This document shows positions 46,804-55,698 of a DNA stretch of 64,000 bases, one piece after another (position 1 is the first letter of the stretch; each line of letters opens with the position of its first letter). The notes beneath the pieces are model-generated. The model had not been told where the DNA came from, ran no database searches, and was given only the letters and a program-made list of their open reading frames with translations. The position numbers and the translations under genes are program-made. The DNA is from Aquimonas sp044377145 (lineage in GTDB: Bacteria > Pseudomonadota > Gammaproteobacteria > Xanthomonadales > Xanthomonadaceae), in the NCBI RefSeq assembly GCF_044377145.1, contig NZ_JBILJQ010000011.1, positions 1 to 64,000 on the forward strand, given 5' to 3'.

Positions 46804-48399
46804 TCAGCGGAAGCTCCACACGATCGCTGCGGTCAGTATCAGCAGCAGCACCGCCTGCACCCGATAGTTCTGCCACAGCGGAAGCGCGCGCAGCTCGTCG
46901 GTCTCGGCGCGAAACGCCGCTGGAGTCCACAGCAGCGGCGCCAATGCAGTGGGCGACGGCGCCGGCGCCCATCGGCTCGCCAGCAGGTGGGTGGCGCTGC
47001 AGAGTCCGAACAGGATCGGTGCTACCAGCAGGAAGTGCAGGCCCAGCGGCTGACTGGCCAGCACGTTGAGGTAGAACAGCACACCGCCGCCGGCTGCCCC
47101 CATCAACAGGGTGGCGAGCGCACCCGTCGCATTGGCTCGGCGCGAGAACATTCCGACGATGAACAGGGCCACGATCGGCGGCACCGCGTAGGCCAGCACC
47201 GCCTGCAGGTATTGCCACAGCGAGCCAAAGCGCTCGATCTGAGGTGCCCAGGCCACCGCGACCAGCATGAACACCAGGGTCGTGATGCGGCCGGTGCGGA
47301 CCAGGCCGGTGTCGGTGGACGTCGGCCGCAGCGGGCGGATGAAGTCCATGGTCACCAGGGTTGCGGCCGAGTTGAAGGTTGAGGCAATCGAGGACATGAT
47401 CGCGGCCAGAAAGCCTGCCACCACCAAGCCGAGCAGACCGGTCGGCAACAGATCGAACAGCAGGGTCGGATAGACCAGATCGGGTGACGACAGCTGCGGA
47501 TACAGCAGGATCGCGCAGGTCCCCGGCAGCACCATCAAGTACAGCACCGGCAGCTTCAGCAAGCCGGCAAAAAGGCTGCCCCAGCGACCATGGTTGAGAT
47601 TTCGGGCCGACAGGATGCGCTGGACCATGAACTGATTCGTGCACCAGAAATAGAAGCCAAGCAAAGGCACGCCCAGCAGCAGTCCATGCCAGGGCACGCC
47701 CGGATCGTGCATGGGTCGGATCAACGACAGCTTGGCCGGGTCGACCTGGGCCATGAGGCTGTCCCAGCCCCCAACCCGTTCGAACGCATACCAACTGATC
47801 ACTATCGAGGCCGCCAGCAACAGCACCGCCTGCAGCGTTTCAGTGATCATCACTGCGCGCAATCCGCCGACGACGGTGTAGATGCCGGCCGAAGTTGCCA
47901 GCACCGCTACGATCTGCCAGAGCGGCAGCTCCGGGAACGCCAGCTTGAACAGCAGCGCGCCGCCGTACAGTGAGCCTGCGGTGTCGACGATCACGTTGAG
48001 AAAGATGGTCAGGCCGGAGAAGCACAGGCGAGCGCGGCGGTCGTATCGGCGCTCGAGGTACTCGGGCATGGTGAACACCTGTGAGCGCAGCAGAAAGGGC
48101 AACAGGAACACGCAGAAGAAGGCCAGGACCACGCTGGCCATCCACTCATAGTTGTACACCGAAATACCAATCGCGTAGGCCGCCCCGGCCAGGCCGACCA
48201 AGGTCGTCGAAGAGATGTTCGAAGCCAGCAGGGCGAAGCCGATCACCGGCCATGTCGAATCGCGCGAGGCCAGGAAAAAATCATCGGTGGAGCTGCGCCT
48301 GCGCGAGACCGCCAGCCCCAGCGCGACAACCCCCAGCAAATAGGCCGCGATGATCGCGAGGTCCAGCCCCGAAAGGCTGGCGGAAAGTGGACTCTGCAT
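46804..48399 (-). CDS. Sodium/solute symporter (SSS family), probable sugar uptake
   Basis: 531 residues with about 13-14 membrane segments. SSS hallmarks include DFFLASRDSTWPVIGFALLASNISSTTLVGLAG near the N-terminus and the Na+-binding-region text AAIMSSIASTFNSAATLVTMDF in mid-protein. Vertebrate SGLT-like and bacterial sugar symporters share these. It is divergent from the receptor-amylosucrase-fructokinase genes, so it most likely carries sucrose across the inner membrane. In the Xanthomonas sux locus this role is filled by SuxC, which I recall as a non-SSS carrier, so the transporter may have been substituted here. Confidence 0.88.
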   Translation of the reverse strand: MQSPLSASLSGLDLAIIAAYLLGVVALGLAVSRRRSSTDDFFLASRDSTWPVIGFALLASNISSTTLVGLAGAAYAIGISVYNYEWMASVVLAFFCVFLLPFLLRSQVFTMPEYLERRYDRRARLCFSGLTIFLNVIVDTAGSLYGGALLFKLAFPELPLWQIVAVLATSAGIYTVVGGLRAVMITETLQAVLLLAASIVISWYAFERVGGWDSLMAQVDPAKLSLIRPMHDPGVPWHGLLLGVPLLGFYFWCTNQFMVQRILSARNLNHGRWGSLFAGLLKLPVLYLMVLPGTCAILLYPQLSSPDLVYPTLLFDLLPTGLLGLVVAGFLAAIMSSIASTFNSAATLVTMDFIRPLRPTSTDTGLVRTGRITTLVFMLVAVAWAPQIERFGSLWQYLQAVLAYAVPPIVALFIVGMFSRRANATGALATLLMGAAGGGVLFYLNVLASQPLGLHFLLVAPILFGLCSATHLLASRWAPAPSPTALAPLLWTPAAFRAETDELRALPLWQNYRVQAVLLLILTAAIVWSFR

Positions 48400-48472
48400 G
48401 GGCGGAAGCTCCAGATATTGACCCGGCAGATGCTAGGTCCGGATGACCATCAGCGCATTCTGCAGCGCGTAT

Positions 48473-48486
48473 TGCAATCGATTGCA
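48473..48486. promoter_or_regulatory. LacI-type operator candidate
   Basis: TGCAATCGATTGCA is a perfect 14-bp palindrome with a central CG, fitting the TGNAANCGNTTNCA shape of MalR/SusR-like LacI-family operators. It lies 104 nt before the receptor start and 74 nt before the symporter start, so one site could control both arms. Confidence 0.65.
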
Positions 48487-48488
48487 TT

Positions 48489-48505
48489 GACGCGTACAAC
48501 GCGTC
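48489..48505. promoter_or_regulatory. Second inverted repeat next to the LacI-type operator
   Basis: GACGCGT-ACA-ACGCGTC, 7-bp arms with a 3-nt centre, sits 2 nt after the first palindrome. TTGACG at 48487-48492 may serve as a -35 box on the + strand, so protein binding here would block the receptor promoter. Its binding protein is unknown. Confidence 0.45.
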
Positions 48506-48576
48506 TGGCAAGTCCACCAAAGATCGCCCGAACGTCGAGGCGACAGCGTTCACCTAATCCCTGGGGAGGGAACACC

Positions 48577-51078
48577 ATGAACATCCAAAAGCCGGCGGCA
48601 CGCTGCCCGATTCGATCATCCATCTGCGCGCGCCACGCGCCGCGCCGACGTCCACTGGTCCTGGCCATTGGCATGCTGTGCTTCAGCCTGCAGGTGGCGG
48701 CGCAGGCACCCATCGAAACCGACGACGGAGCGCCGGAAGAGTCCGGCCGTGGTCTGGCGCTGGATGCTGTGGTGGTGACTGCCAGCGCGATTCCGGTGTC
48801 GAAAATGCGAGCCAGCAGCTCGGTCAGCACGTTGGGAGTCGAGCAGGTGGCCGAGTCGGCACCGCGCAGCACCGCCGAGATCTTCCGCAACTTGCCGGGC
48901 GTGCGTTCGGAAAGCACGGGCGGCGAAGGCAATGCCAACATCGCCGTGCGCGGCCTGCCGGTGGCCGCCGGCGGCGCCAAGTTCCTGCAGCTGCATGAGG
49001 ACGGTCTGCCGGTGATGGAGTTCGGCGACATCGCCTTCGGCAACGCCGACATCTTCCTGCGCGCCGACGCCACGCTCGACCGGATCGAAGCCGTGCGCGG
49101 CGGCAGCGCCTCGACCTTCGCCAGCAACTCGCCCGGTGGCGTGATCAACCTCATCAGCAAGACCGGTGAGTTCGCCGGCGGTTCGGTGGCCCTGAACTAC
49201 GGCCTGGGCTACGACAACCTGCGCACCGATTTCGAGTACGGCGCGCCGATCGGTGACGGCTGGAACTTCCACATCGGCGGCTTCTGGCGCCAGGGCGAGG
49301 GCGTGCGTCGCGCCGGTTACGACGGCGAGTCCGGCGGCCAGATCAAGGGCAACCTGACCCGGCAGTTCGAGCAGGGCTATGCGCGGGTCTACTTCAAGCG
49401 TCTGGACGACCGCGCGATCGGCTATCTGCCGATGCCGGTGCGCGCGAGCGGCCGCAACAGCGATCCCGATCTCGGCAGCCTGCCGGGTTTCGATCCGCGC
49501 AGTGACACCCCGCATTCCGCGTTCTTCCTTTCGAACCTCGGTCTGGACGGCGAGAACAACCGTCGTCGTTCGGACATCGCCGACGGCATGCGTCCGCAGT
49601 CGACCGCCTTCGGCGCCGAGTTCGCCTTCGATCTCGGCGGCGACTGGTCGGTGCTGAACCGCTTCCGCATCGCCGACAACAGCGGTCGCTTCATCTCGCC
49701 CTTCCCTGCCGAGGCCAGCGGCGGGGAAGGGCTCGCCGCATCGATAGGCGGCGCGGGCGCCCGGCTGGTCTATGCCAATGGCCCGCAGGCCGGGCAGGCC
49801 TTCAGCGGCCAGGCCCTGCGCATCCACCTGTTCGACGTCGAGATCAACGACTTCGGCAACGCCCAGAACGATTTGCAGCTGACCCGCGCCTTCGCGCTGG
49901 GCAGCGGCGAGGCCAGCCTCAAGGGCGGCCTGTACGTGTCGCGCCAGAGCATCGACATGGACTGGCTGTGGAATTCCTATGCGCTCGAACTCAAGGGTGA
50001 CAACGCCGCGCTGCTGAACGTCATCGGCGCCGATGGCACGGTCTTCTCGCAGGGTGGGCAGTACGCCTATGGCGTGCCGTTCTGGGGCAACTGCTGTACG
50101 CGCAGCTACGACACCGACTACAGCGTCGAGGCGCCCTACCTGGCGTTCACCCACAATCTCGGCGCCTGGGACTTCGACCTGAGCCTGCGCCGCGACAGCG
50201 GCAAGGCCCGCGGCAGCTATGCGGGCAGCGTGCAGCGCGAGAACTTCGACGTCGACGGCAACGGCGTGATCAGCCCCAACGAGCGCAGCGTGTCGGTCAT
50301 CAGCGCCGTGCGTCAGCCGGTCAACTACGACTGGAGCTACACCTCCTATTCGGCGGGCGCCAACTATCTCTTCAGCGACGACCTTGGCGGTTTCGCCCGC
50401 ATCAGTCGCGGTGGCCGCGCCAATGCTGATCGTCTGCTGTTCGGCGTGGTTGCCGCCGATGGTTCGGTGCGCAGCCAGGACGCGATCGATCTGGTTGACC
50501 AGCTCGAGTTCGGCCTGAAGTACCGCAGCGGCCCGCTCAACCTGTTCGTCACCGCGTTCCGCGCCGAGACCGAAGAGCAGAACTTCGAGGCCACCAGCCA
50601 GCGTTTCCTCGACCGCGTCTACACCGCCAACGGCGTCGAGTTCGAGGCCGCCTGGTACAGCGGTCCGATCGCTCTGAGCGGCGGCCTGACCCTGACCGAC
50701 GCCGAGATCAGCCGCGATGCGATCACGCCGCAGTTCGAAGGCAACCGGCCGCGTCGGCAGGCGCGAGCGATCTACCAGTTCACCGGAAGTTACGCCGGCG
50801 AACGCTGGTTGGCCGGGCTGAATCTGATCGGCACGACGGACGCCTATGCGCAGGACAACAACGTTCTGGTTATGCCCGGTTACACCCAGGTCAACCTGTT
50901 CGGCGAGTACGAGCTGCGCGACGGGCTGAGCGTTGGTGTGAGCGTGAACAACCTGTTCGACACCCTCGGTCTGACCGAAGTCGAAGAGGGCGCGATCGTC
51001 GAAGGCCAGGACAACATCCTGCGCGCGCGTTCGATCAACGGTCGCACCGCGAACCTCGTGCTGCGCTACAGCTTCTGA
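48577..51078 (+). CDS. TonB-dependent receptor of the sucrose locus (SuxA-like)
   Basis: 833 residues from MNIQKPAARC, with GGGGAGGG 7 nt before ATG. A signal peptide (about 25-44) precedes the plug (about 60-190: LDAVVVTASAIPV, then IFRNLPGVRSESTGGEGNAN, then RIEAVRGGSASTFASNSPGG). The 22-strand barrel ends LVLRYSF. There is no STN domain, so it is not an ECF-signalling receptor. Its stop overlaps the amylosucrase start, which assigns it to sucrose import across the outer membrane, as shown for SuxA in Xanthomonas. The substrate assignment rests on neighbourhood. Confidence 0.9.
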   Translation: MNIQKPAARCPIRSSICARHAPRRRPLVLAIGMLCFSLQVAAQAPIETDDGAPEESGRGLALDAVVVTASAIPVSKMRASSSVSTLGVEQVAESAPRSTAEIFRNLPGVRSESTGGEGNANIAVRGLPVAAGGAKFLQLHEDGLPVMEFGDIAFGNADIFLRADATLDRIEAVRGGSASTFASNSPGGVINLISKTGEFAGGSVALNYGLGYDNLRTDFEYGAPIGDGWNFHIGGFWRQGEGVRRAGYDGESGGQIKGNLTRQFEQGYARVYFKRLDDRAIGYLPMPVRASGRNSDPDLGSLPGFDPRSDTPHSAFFLSNLGLDGENNRRRSDIADGMRPQSTAFGAEFAFDLGGDWSVLNRFRIADNSGRFISPFPAEASGGEGLAASIGGAGARLVYANGPQAGQAFSGQALRIHLFDVEINDFGNAQNDLQLTRAFALGSGEASLKGGLYVSRQSIDMDWLWNSYALELKGDNAALLNVIGADGTVFSQGGQYAYGVPFWGNCCTRSYDTDYSVEAPYLAFTHNLGAWDFDLSLRRDSGKARGSYAGSVQRENFDVDGNGVISPNERSVSVISAVRQPVNYDWSYTSYSAGANYLFSDDLGGFARISRGGRANADRLLFGVVAADGSVRSQDAIDLVDQLEFGLKYRSGPLNLFVTAFRAETEEQNFEATSQRFLDRVYTANGVEFEAAWYSGPIALSGGLTLTDAEISRDAITPQFEGNRPRRQARAIYQFTGSYAGERWLAGLNLIGTTDAYAQDNNVLVMPGYTQVNLFGEYELRDGLSVGVSVNNLFDTLGLTEVEEGAIVEGQDNILRARSINGRTANLVLRYSF

Positions 51079-52895
51079 TGGCTGCAACCGACACCCACGT
51101 GCGTAACGACAACGCGCCGCTGTTGCACGCCCGTCTGCATGCGCTTTACGGTCGCCTGCCTCAGTTCGAGGTCTGGTTTGCGCACCTGCAGCAGCGTCTC
51201 GACCAGCTGGCCTCCGCCCGCCCCGATGAGCTGCGTACGCTTGACGCGCGGCGTCTGGATGAACATATGCCGGACCACAAGGTGCTGGGCTATTGCGCCT
51301 ACGCCGACCGCTTGGCAGGGGGGCTGGCCGGCGTGCTGCAGCGGCTGCCGCATCTGAGCGAGTTGGGTGTGCGCTACCTCCACCTGCTGCCGTTTACCGA
51401 GGCGCGGATCGGCGACAACGATGGCGGTTTTGCCGTGCGCGACTATGAGCGCGTCGATCCGCGGTTGGGCACCGACGAAGATCTGGTCGAACTGACCCGT
51501 GCCCTGCGCCACGCGGACATCCGGCTGTGTGCGGATCTGGTGCTCAACCACACTGCCGACGATCACCCTTGGGCGCATGCGGCGCGCGCGGGCGACGCGC
51601 GCTACAGGCGCTACTACCGGCTGGCTCACACTCGTAGTGAGGTCGAGGTTTGGGAGCAGAGCCTGCCGCAGGTCTTCCCGGATACCGCGCCCGGCAACTT
51701 CACCCGGGTCGACGAGCTGGATGCTTGGGCCTGGACGACCTTCTACCCCTACCAGTGGGACCTGGACTGGTCGAACCCCGAGGTGTTCGAGGAGATTGTG
51801 TGCGCGCTGGCGCGTCTGGCCAATCGCGGCATCGAAGTGTTCAGGCTCGACTCCACCGCGTTCTTGTGGAAACGCCAGGGTACGCGCTGCATGAACGAGC
51901 CCGAGACGCACTGGATCGTGCAGGCACTGCGCGCTGCACTCGACCGCGTCGCCCCGGGCGTATTGCTGAAGGCGGAAGCCATCGTGCCGATCCGCGAGTT
52001 GCCGCCGTACTTTGGCCTGGCGCAGGATCAGCCATCGACCCGTGAGTGTCAGTTGGCCTACAACAGCAGCATGATGGCAGCTGCCTGGGCCGCCTTGGCC
52101 ACGGAGAGCGCTCGTATTCCAGCCGCGGTACTGGCATCAATGCCGTCGCTGCCGGTGGGCTGCGCCTGGGTCAACTACGTACGCTGCCATGACGACATCG
52201 GTTGGCAGGTGCTCGCCGAAGAGGCCGCTTCAGCAGGCACGGATCTGGATCACGTGGCCGCGTTCTTCGCCGGTCACAACGGCAGCTATGCACGTGGCGA
52301 GGCCTTTCAAACCGGCAGCGCAGGCACTGCCCATGGCACCAACGGGATGACCGCCGCGCTGTGCGGACTGAGTGCGGCGCGCGCCTGCGCAGACCCGGAC
52401 GCTCAAGGCCATGCGCTGGACCGCTTTCTGCTGCTCTACGGGTTGGCGTTTGCCCTGCCCGGCGTACCGATGGTCTACATGGGCGACGAGATCGCGCTCG
52501 ACAACGACATCCACTTTCGGGATGACCCGGAGCGCGGTCATGAGGGTCGATGGCTGCATCGCCCGCGCATGCCCTGGTCGATAGGCGGCAGCCCGATGCT
52601 GGCGGACGCCCTCGCGGCGCGTGTGCGCTTGGACCTGGGCGCACTACTGCGTCTGCGCGGCGAGATCGCGGCGTTGGCGCCTGCAGTGGCGTGTCGACTG
52701 ATCCCTTCGGAGGATTCCGCCTTGCTGCAATTCGCGCGCGGCGACCGCTTCCGCGCCGCGTTCAATTTTTCAAGCCGCGATGTTGTGCTCGATCTCGGTG
52801 GCGAGGCTTGGCACTCGCTGCGCCGCGGTCAGGTTGCGTCGACGCGGCTGGGGCCGTGGGGCTTCGATTGGTGCCTGCGAGGGGGCGACACGTGA
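51078..52895 (+). CDS. Amylosucrase (GH13)
   Basis: 605 residues, slightly shorter than typical amylosucrases of about 630-650. GH13 regions are DLVLNHTADDHPWA (region I), EVFRLDSTAFLWK with nucleophile D258 (region II), LLKAEAIVPI with acid E300 (region III) and NYVRCHDDIGW with D372 (region IV); DSTAFLWK and HDDIGW texts are those of amylosucrase rather than alpha-amylase. It converts sucrose into alpha-1,4-glucan and fructose. No signal peptide is present, so it acts in the cytoplasm. Its ATG shares the last base of the receptor stop (TGATG), and the fructokinase start overlaps its own stop (GTGA). Confidence 0.92.
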   Translation: MAATDTHVRNDNAPLLHARLHALYGRLPQFEVWFAHLQQRLDQLASARPDELRTLDARRLDEHMPDHKVLGYCAYADRLAGGLAGVLQRLPHLSELGVRYLHLLPFTEARIGDNDGGFAVRDYERVDPRLGTDEDLVELTRALRHADIRLCADLVLNHTADDHPWAHAARAGDARYRRYYRLAHTRSEVEVWEQSLPQVFPDTAPGNFTRVDELDAWAWTTFYPYQWDLDWSNPEVFEEIVCALARLANRGIEVFRLDSTAFLWKRQGTRCMNEPETHWIVQALRAALDRVAPGVLLKAEAIVPIRELPPYFGLAQDQPSTRECQLAYNSSMMAAAWAALATESARIPAAVLASMPSLPVGCAWVNYVRCHDDIGWQVLAEEAASAGTDLDHVAAFFAGHNGSYARGEAFQTGSAGTAHGTNGMTAALCGLSAARACADPDAQGHALDRFLLLYGLAFALPGVPMVYMGDEIALDNDIHFRDDPERGHEGRWLHRPRMPWSIGGSPMLADALAARVRLDLGALLRLRGEIAALAPAVACRLIPSEDSALLQFARGDRFRAAFNFSSRDVVLDLGGEAWHSLRRGQVASTRLGPWGFDWCLRGGDT

Positions 52896-53803
52896 GCGGA
52901 GCACGTCCCGTACTGGCGGCGATCGAGGCCGGCGGCACCAAGTGTGTGGTCGCCATGGGGTATGGGCACGATGCGCCACAGCTGATCGCGCGCGTTCCAA
53001 CGACGGACCCAGCGCACACGTTTGCCGAGATCTCGGCGGTGCTTGCCCAGGGGGTCGCGCAGTTCGGTCGGCTCGCAGGATTGGGTGTCGCGGCGTTCGG
53101 CCCGCTGCAGTTGGATACTGCAGCAGCAAACTTTGCGCGTGTACTGGCGACACCCAAGTCGGGTTGGGCGGGCGCCGACTGGCGTAGTCTGCTGGCGCAG
53201 CATCCCGGCTGTGCCTTCGCAATCGATACCGACGTCAACGCAGCGGCCTTGGCCGAGCACCGCTGGGGTGCGGCAATGGGCTGCGATGTTTCTGCCTACG
53301 TCACCGTTGGTACCGGCATCGGCGGTGGCGTTGTCGTGCGTGGGCGCAGTCTGCGCGGGCTCCTGCACCCCGAGCTTGGGCATCTCCGGCTGCGTAGGCA
53401 TCCGCAGGATGTCAGCTTCCACGGCGTATGCCCTTTCCACGGCGATTGTCTGGAAGGGGTGGCCAGCGGCCCAGCGATCACTGCCCGCTGTGGCACAAAC
53501 TTGTCAGCGCTGGATGACTCACACCCGCTGATCGATGTCGTTGCAGACAGCTTGGCCCAACTGTGCGCGCATCTGCTACTTGTGCTCTCAACCCAATGCA
53601 TCGTGCTGGGCGGCGGCGTGCTGGGCGACGCCCGCCTGCTGCCGCGGATACGCCGAAGTTGCGGTCAGTACTTGAACGGCTATCTGGGCCCGAGCGCGGA
53701 CACCGCGCGCCTCGAAACACTGATCCGAGCCCCGGGTTTGGCCGAGTATTCCGGCCTGGCTGGTGCATTCTTGCTGGCCGATCAGGCGCTTGATCGCGGC
53801 TGA
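52892..53803 (+). CDS. ROK-family fructokinase
   Basis: 303 residues from GTG 52892. The ATP site is IEAGGTKCVVA, a second block is VGTGIGGGVV, and the zinc site is HGVCPFHGDCLEG, the H-x2-C-x2-H-x2-C pattern of ROK fructokinases. It phosphorylates fructose released by amylosucrase. GTG overlaps the amylosucrase TGA by 4 nt (GTGA), indicating co-translation. The region after it to 53875 holds no gene. Confidence 0.9.
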   Translation: MSGARPVLAAIEAGGTKCVVAMGYGHDAPQLIARVPTTDPAHTFAEISAVLAQGVAQFGRLAGLGVAAFGPLQLDTAAANFARVLATPKSGWAGADWRSLLAQHPGCAFAIDTDVNAAALAEHRWGAAMGCDVSAYVTVGTGIGGGVVVRGRSLRGLLHPELGHLRLRRHPQDVSFHGVCPFHGDCLEGVASGPAITARCGTNLSALDDSHPLIDVVADSLAQLCAHLLLVLSTQCIVLGGGVLGDARLLPRIRRSCGQYLNGYLGPSADTARLETLIRAPGLAEYSGLAGAFLLADQALDRG

Positions 53804-53875
53804 GCGACCGAAAGCACGGCCTGCCGCCAGCACCCACAGCCCGACCGCGATGACCATCTCCGCACTCTGGGCGAG

Positions 53876-53905
53876 TTGTTCGCGCTTTTAAGGCACTGCT
53901 ATACT
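53876..53905 (+). promoter_or_regulatory. Promoter of the atp operon
   Basis: TTGTTC (53876-53881), 18-nt spacer and TATACT (53900-53905) form a sigma-70-type promoter about 46 nt upstream of atpI. No other good promoter is visible before atpB. Confidence 0.6.
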
Positions 53906-53957
53906 TCGCGGGATTGGTCGGCCGGGTTGGGCTGGCCGGCTGCAGACAGGCTTGATC

Positions 53958-54326
53958 GTGACTCCACCCTTGGCCTCGGGCCGACGTCTGGCGCGCCGCT
54001 GTGCGCTTGCTCAGTTGGCCGTGGCGGGAGTGCTCGCGCTGTGCTTTCTGCCATTGTCGCTTTCAGCGGCGCTGGCGGCGGCACTCGGCGCCGGTGTTCT
54101 AGGGCTGGGCACCTTGCTTGTCGCGTGGCGAGGCCTGCCACACCATGCACCCAGCGCAAGCGAGGCGCTGCTGGGTCTGGTCAGTGGCCTGATCTACAAG
54201 ATTCTGCTGGTGTTCGTGGTGTTGTTTCTGGGTTTTGGGGTGTGGCAGCTGCCGCCCCTGCCATTGCTGCTCGGTCTGTTCGCTGGTCTGGTGACCTTCC
54301 CGGTCGTCGCCGCGTTCAAAGCCTAG
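53958..54326 (+). CDS. atpI: ATP synthase protein I (AtpI)
   Basis: 122 residues from GTG 53958 (AGG 7 nt before it; TTG 53952 is an alternative). Four hydrophobic segments (about 14-34, 38-56, 70-95, 97-118) with the charged loop WRGLPHHAPSASEA in between fit AtpI, the non-structural first gene of many atp operons that assists c-ring assembly. Sequence is poorly conserved, so the identification leans on topology and position before atpB. Confidence 0.82.
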   Translation: MTPPLASGRRLARRCALAQLAVAGVLALCFLPLSLSAALAAALGAGVLGLGTLLVAWRGLPHHAPSASEALLGLVSGLIYKILLVFVVLFLGFGVWQLPPLPLLLGLFAGLVTFPVVAAFKA

Positions 54327-54419
54327 AGCGCAGTCCGGCGCCCAGCACCCGCGATCACCGGCCAGCGGCAGCCCTCGGCGCCGTTGAACCTCAATTCAAA
54401 CGTTTCGGGATTTCACGCA

Positions 54420-55217
54420 ATGGCGGCTGACGGCGAGCAAACCCCAACCACCTACATCCAGCACCATCTGAAGAATCTGAGCGTTCAGATCTCTGAAGGC
54501 AGCTTCTGGACCCTGCATCTCGACACCTTTATCACGGCCGTGTTGATGGGCCTGATCGCGGTGTTCGCGATGTGGATGGCGACACGCAAAGCCACCGCTG
54601 GCGTACCCGGCAAGTGGCAGGCCTTTGTCGAGATCGTGCTGGAGTTCATCGACAAGCAGGCCAAGGATGCCTACCACGGCAGCAGCCGGCTGGTGACGCC
54701 GATCGCGATCACCCTGTTCGTGTGGATCCTGCTGATGAACCTGCTGAAGATGATCCCGGCAGATTTCTTCGCGATCCCGCTGCATGCGATGGGCATTGAG
54801 TACTGGAAGCCGGTGCCGACCGCCGACGTCAACGCCACCTTGGGCATGTCGATCAGTGTGTTCTTCCTGATGATCTTCTTTGCGCTGCGCGCGAAGGGCT
54901 TGGGCGGCTTCATCAAGGAACTGTTCGTGGCGCCGTTCGGCCCGTGGATGTTCCCGTTCAACCTGCTGCTCAACGCGGTCGAGCTGCTCAGCAAGCCGGT
55001 TTCACTGGCGATGCGACTGTTCGGCAACATGTTCGGCGGCGAGATCGTGTTCCTGCTGATCTGGGTGCTGGGCAGTGCCGGCGTGTTTGGCGCGATCTTC
55101 GGCGGCGCCTTCGGTCTCGGCTGGATGCTGTTCCATCTGCTGGTGATCCCGCTGCAGGCCTTCATCTTCATGATGCTCTCGGTCGTGTACCTGAGCCTCA
55201 TGGAAGAGCACCACTGA
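54420..55217 (+). CDS. atpB: F0F1 ATP synthase subunit a
   Basis: 265 residues from MAADGEQTPTTYIQHHL; a TTG at 54384 would add 12 residues without similarity. Five or six membrane segments. The essential Arg is R199 in SLAMRLFGNMFGGE, and the proton-channel text WMLFHLLVIPLQAFIFMMLSVVY ends the protein. It forms the proton half-channels against the c-ring in the inner membrane. Confidence 0.95.
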   Translation: MAADGEQTPTTYIQHHLKNLSVQISEGSFWTLHLDTFITAVLMGLIAVFAMWMATRKATAGVPGKWQAFVEIVLEFIDKQAKDAYHGSSRLVTPIAITLFVWILLMNLLKMIPADFFAIPLHAMGIEYWKPVPTADVNATLGMSISVFFLMIFFALRAKGLGGFIKELFVAPFGPWMFPFNLLLNAVELLSKPVSLAMRLFGNMFGGEIVFLLIWVLGSAGVFGAIFGGAFGLGWMLFHLLVIPLQAFIFMMLSVVYLSLMEEHH

Positions 55218-55323
55218 TCTGCCGCGCGCAGTCTAGTTAGCACGCACCAACGATCTGCCCCGCGCAGCTCAACCTCCCTTTCGCTGCACCCACCTCAAAG
55301 CCCTTCGCACTCGGAGATACACC

Positions 55324-55599
55324 ATGGAAGCCATCCTTCACCTCGCCACCGTCCAGTCCTCGACCGCGCTGGCCATCGGCATCATGATTGGCCTGGCCGC
55401 GCTCGGCGCTGGTCTGGGTATGGCCCTGATGGCCGGCAAGTTTCTGGAGTCGGCTGCGCGCCAGCCCGAGCTGATCCCGGTTCTGCAGGTCCGTATGTTC
55501 ATCACCGCCGGCCTGATCGACGCCGCCTTCATCATCAGCGTCGCGATCGGCATGCTGTTCGCCTTCGCCAACCCGCTGGTCAGCGTGCTGCAGGGCTGA
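55324..55599 (+). CDS. atpE: F0F1 ATP synthase subunit c
   Basis: 91 residues, two membrane helices (about 13-40 and 55-88) joined by the polar loop ARQPEL. The ion-binding carboxylate is D66 in AGLIDAAFIISV; the absence of the Na+-type Gln/Ser/Thr set argues for H+ coupling. A strong stem-loop follows the gene. Confidence 0.96.
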   Translation: MEAILHLATVQSSTALAIGIMIGLAALGAGLGMALMAGKFLESAARQPELIPVLQVRMFITAGLIDAAFIISVAIGMLFAFANPLVSVLQG

Positions 55600-55606
55600 T
55601 GCCGGA

Positions 55607-55674
55607 CATGCGTGCCGCGCCCGCTTGCGAGCGGGCGCTGCACGCATGAGGTCTTTCCCGGCTGACCGCCGGGA
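55607..55674 (+). repeat. Long hairpin between atpE and atpF
   Basis: CATGCGTGC (55607-55615) pairs with GCACGCATG (55640-55648), and GCGCCCGCT (55617-55625) with AGCGGGCGC (55630-55638), giving an 18-bp interrupted stem with a TGCG loop. A smaller stem TCCCGGC/GCCGGGA follows (55656-55674). No U-tract, so this is more likely an mRNA stability or processing element protecting atpE mRNA than a terminator. Confidence 0.6.
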
Positions 55675-55698
55675 CCAATTGCACCGGAAGAACACCCC

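Noticed and set aside
48616..51087. 823-residue minus-strand frame opposite the sucrose TonB receptor
   Set aside because: Antisense shadow of a clear receptor gene; composition is codon-mirror noise.
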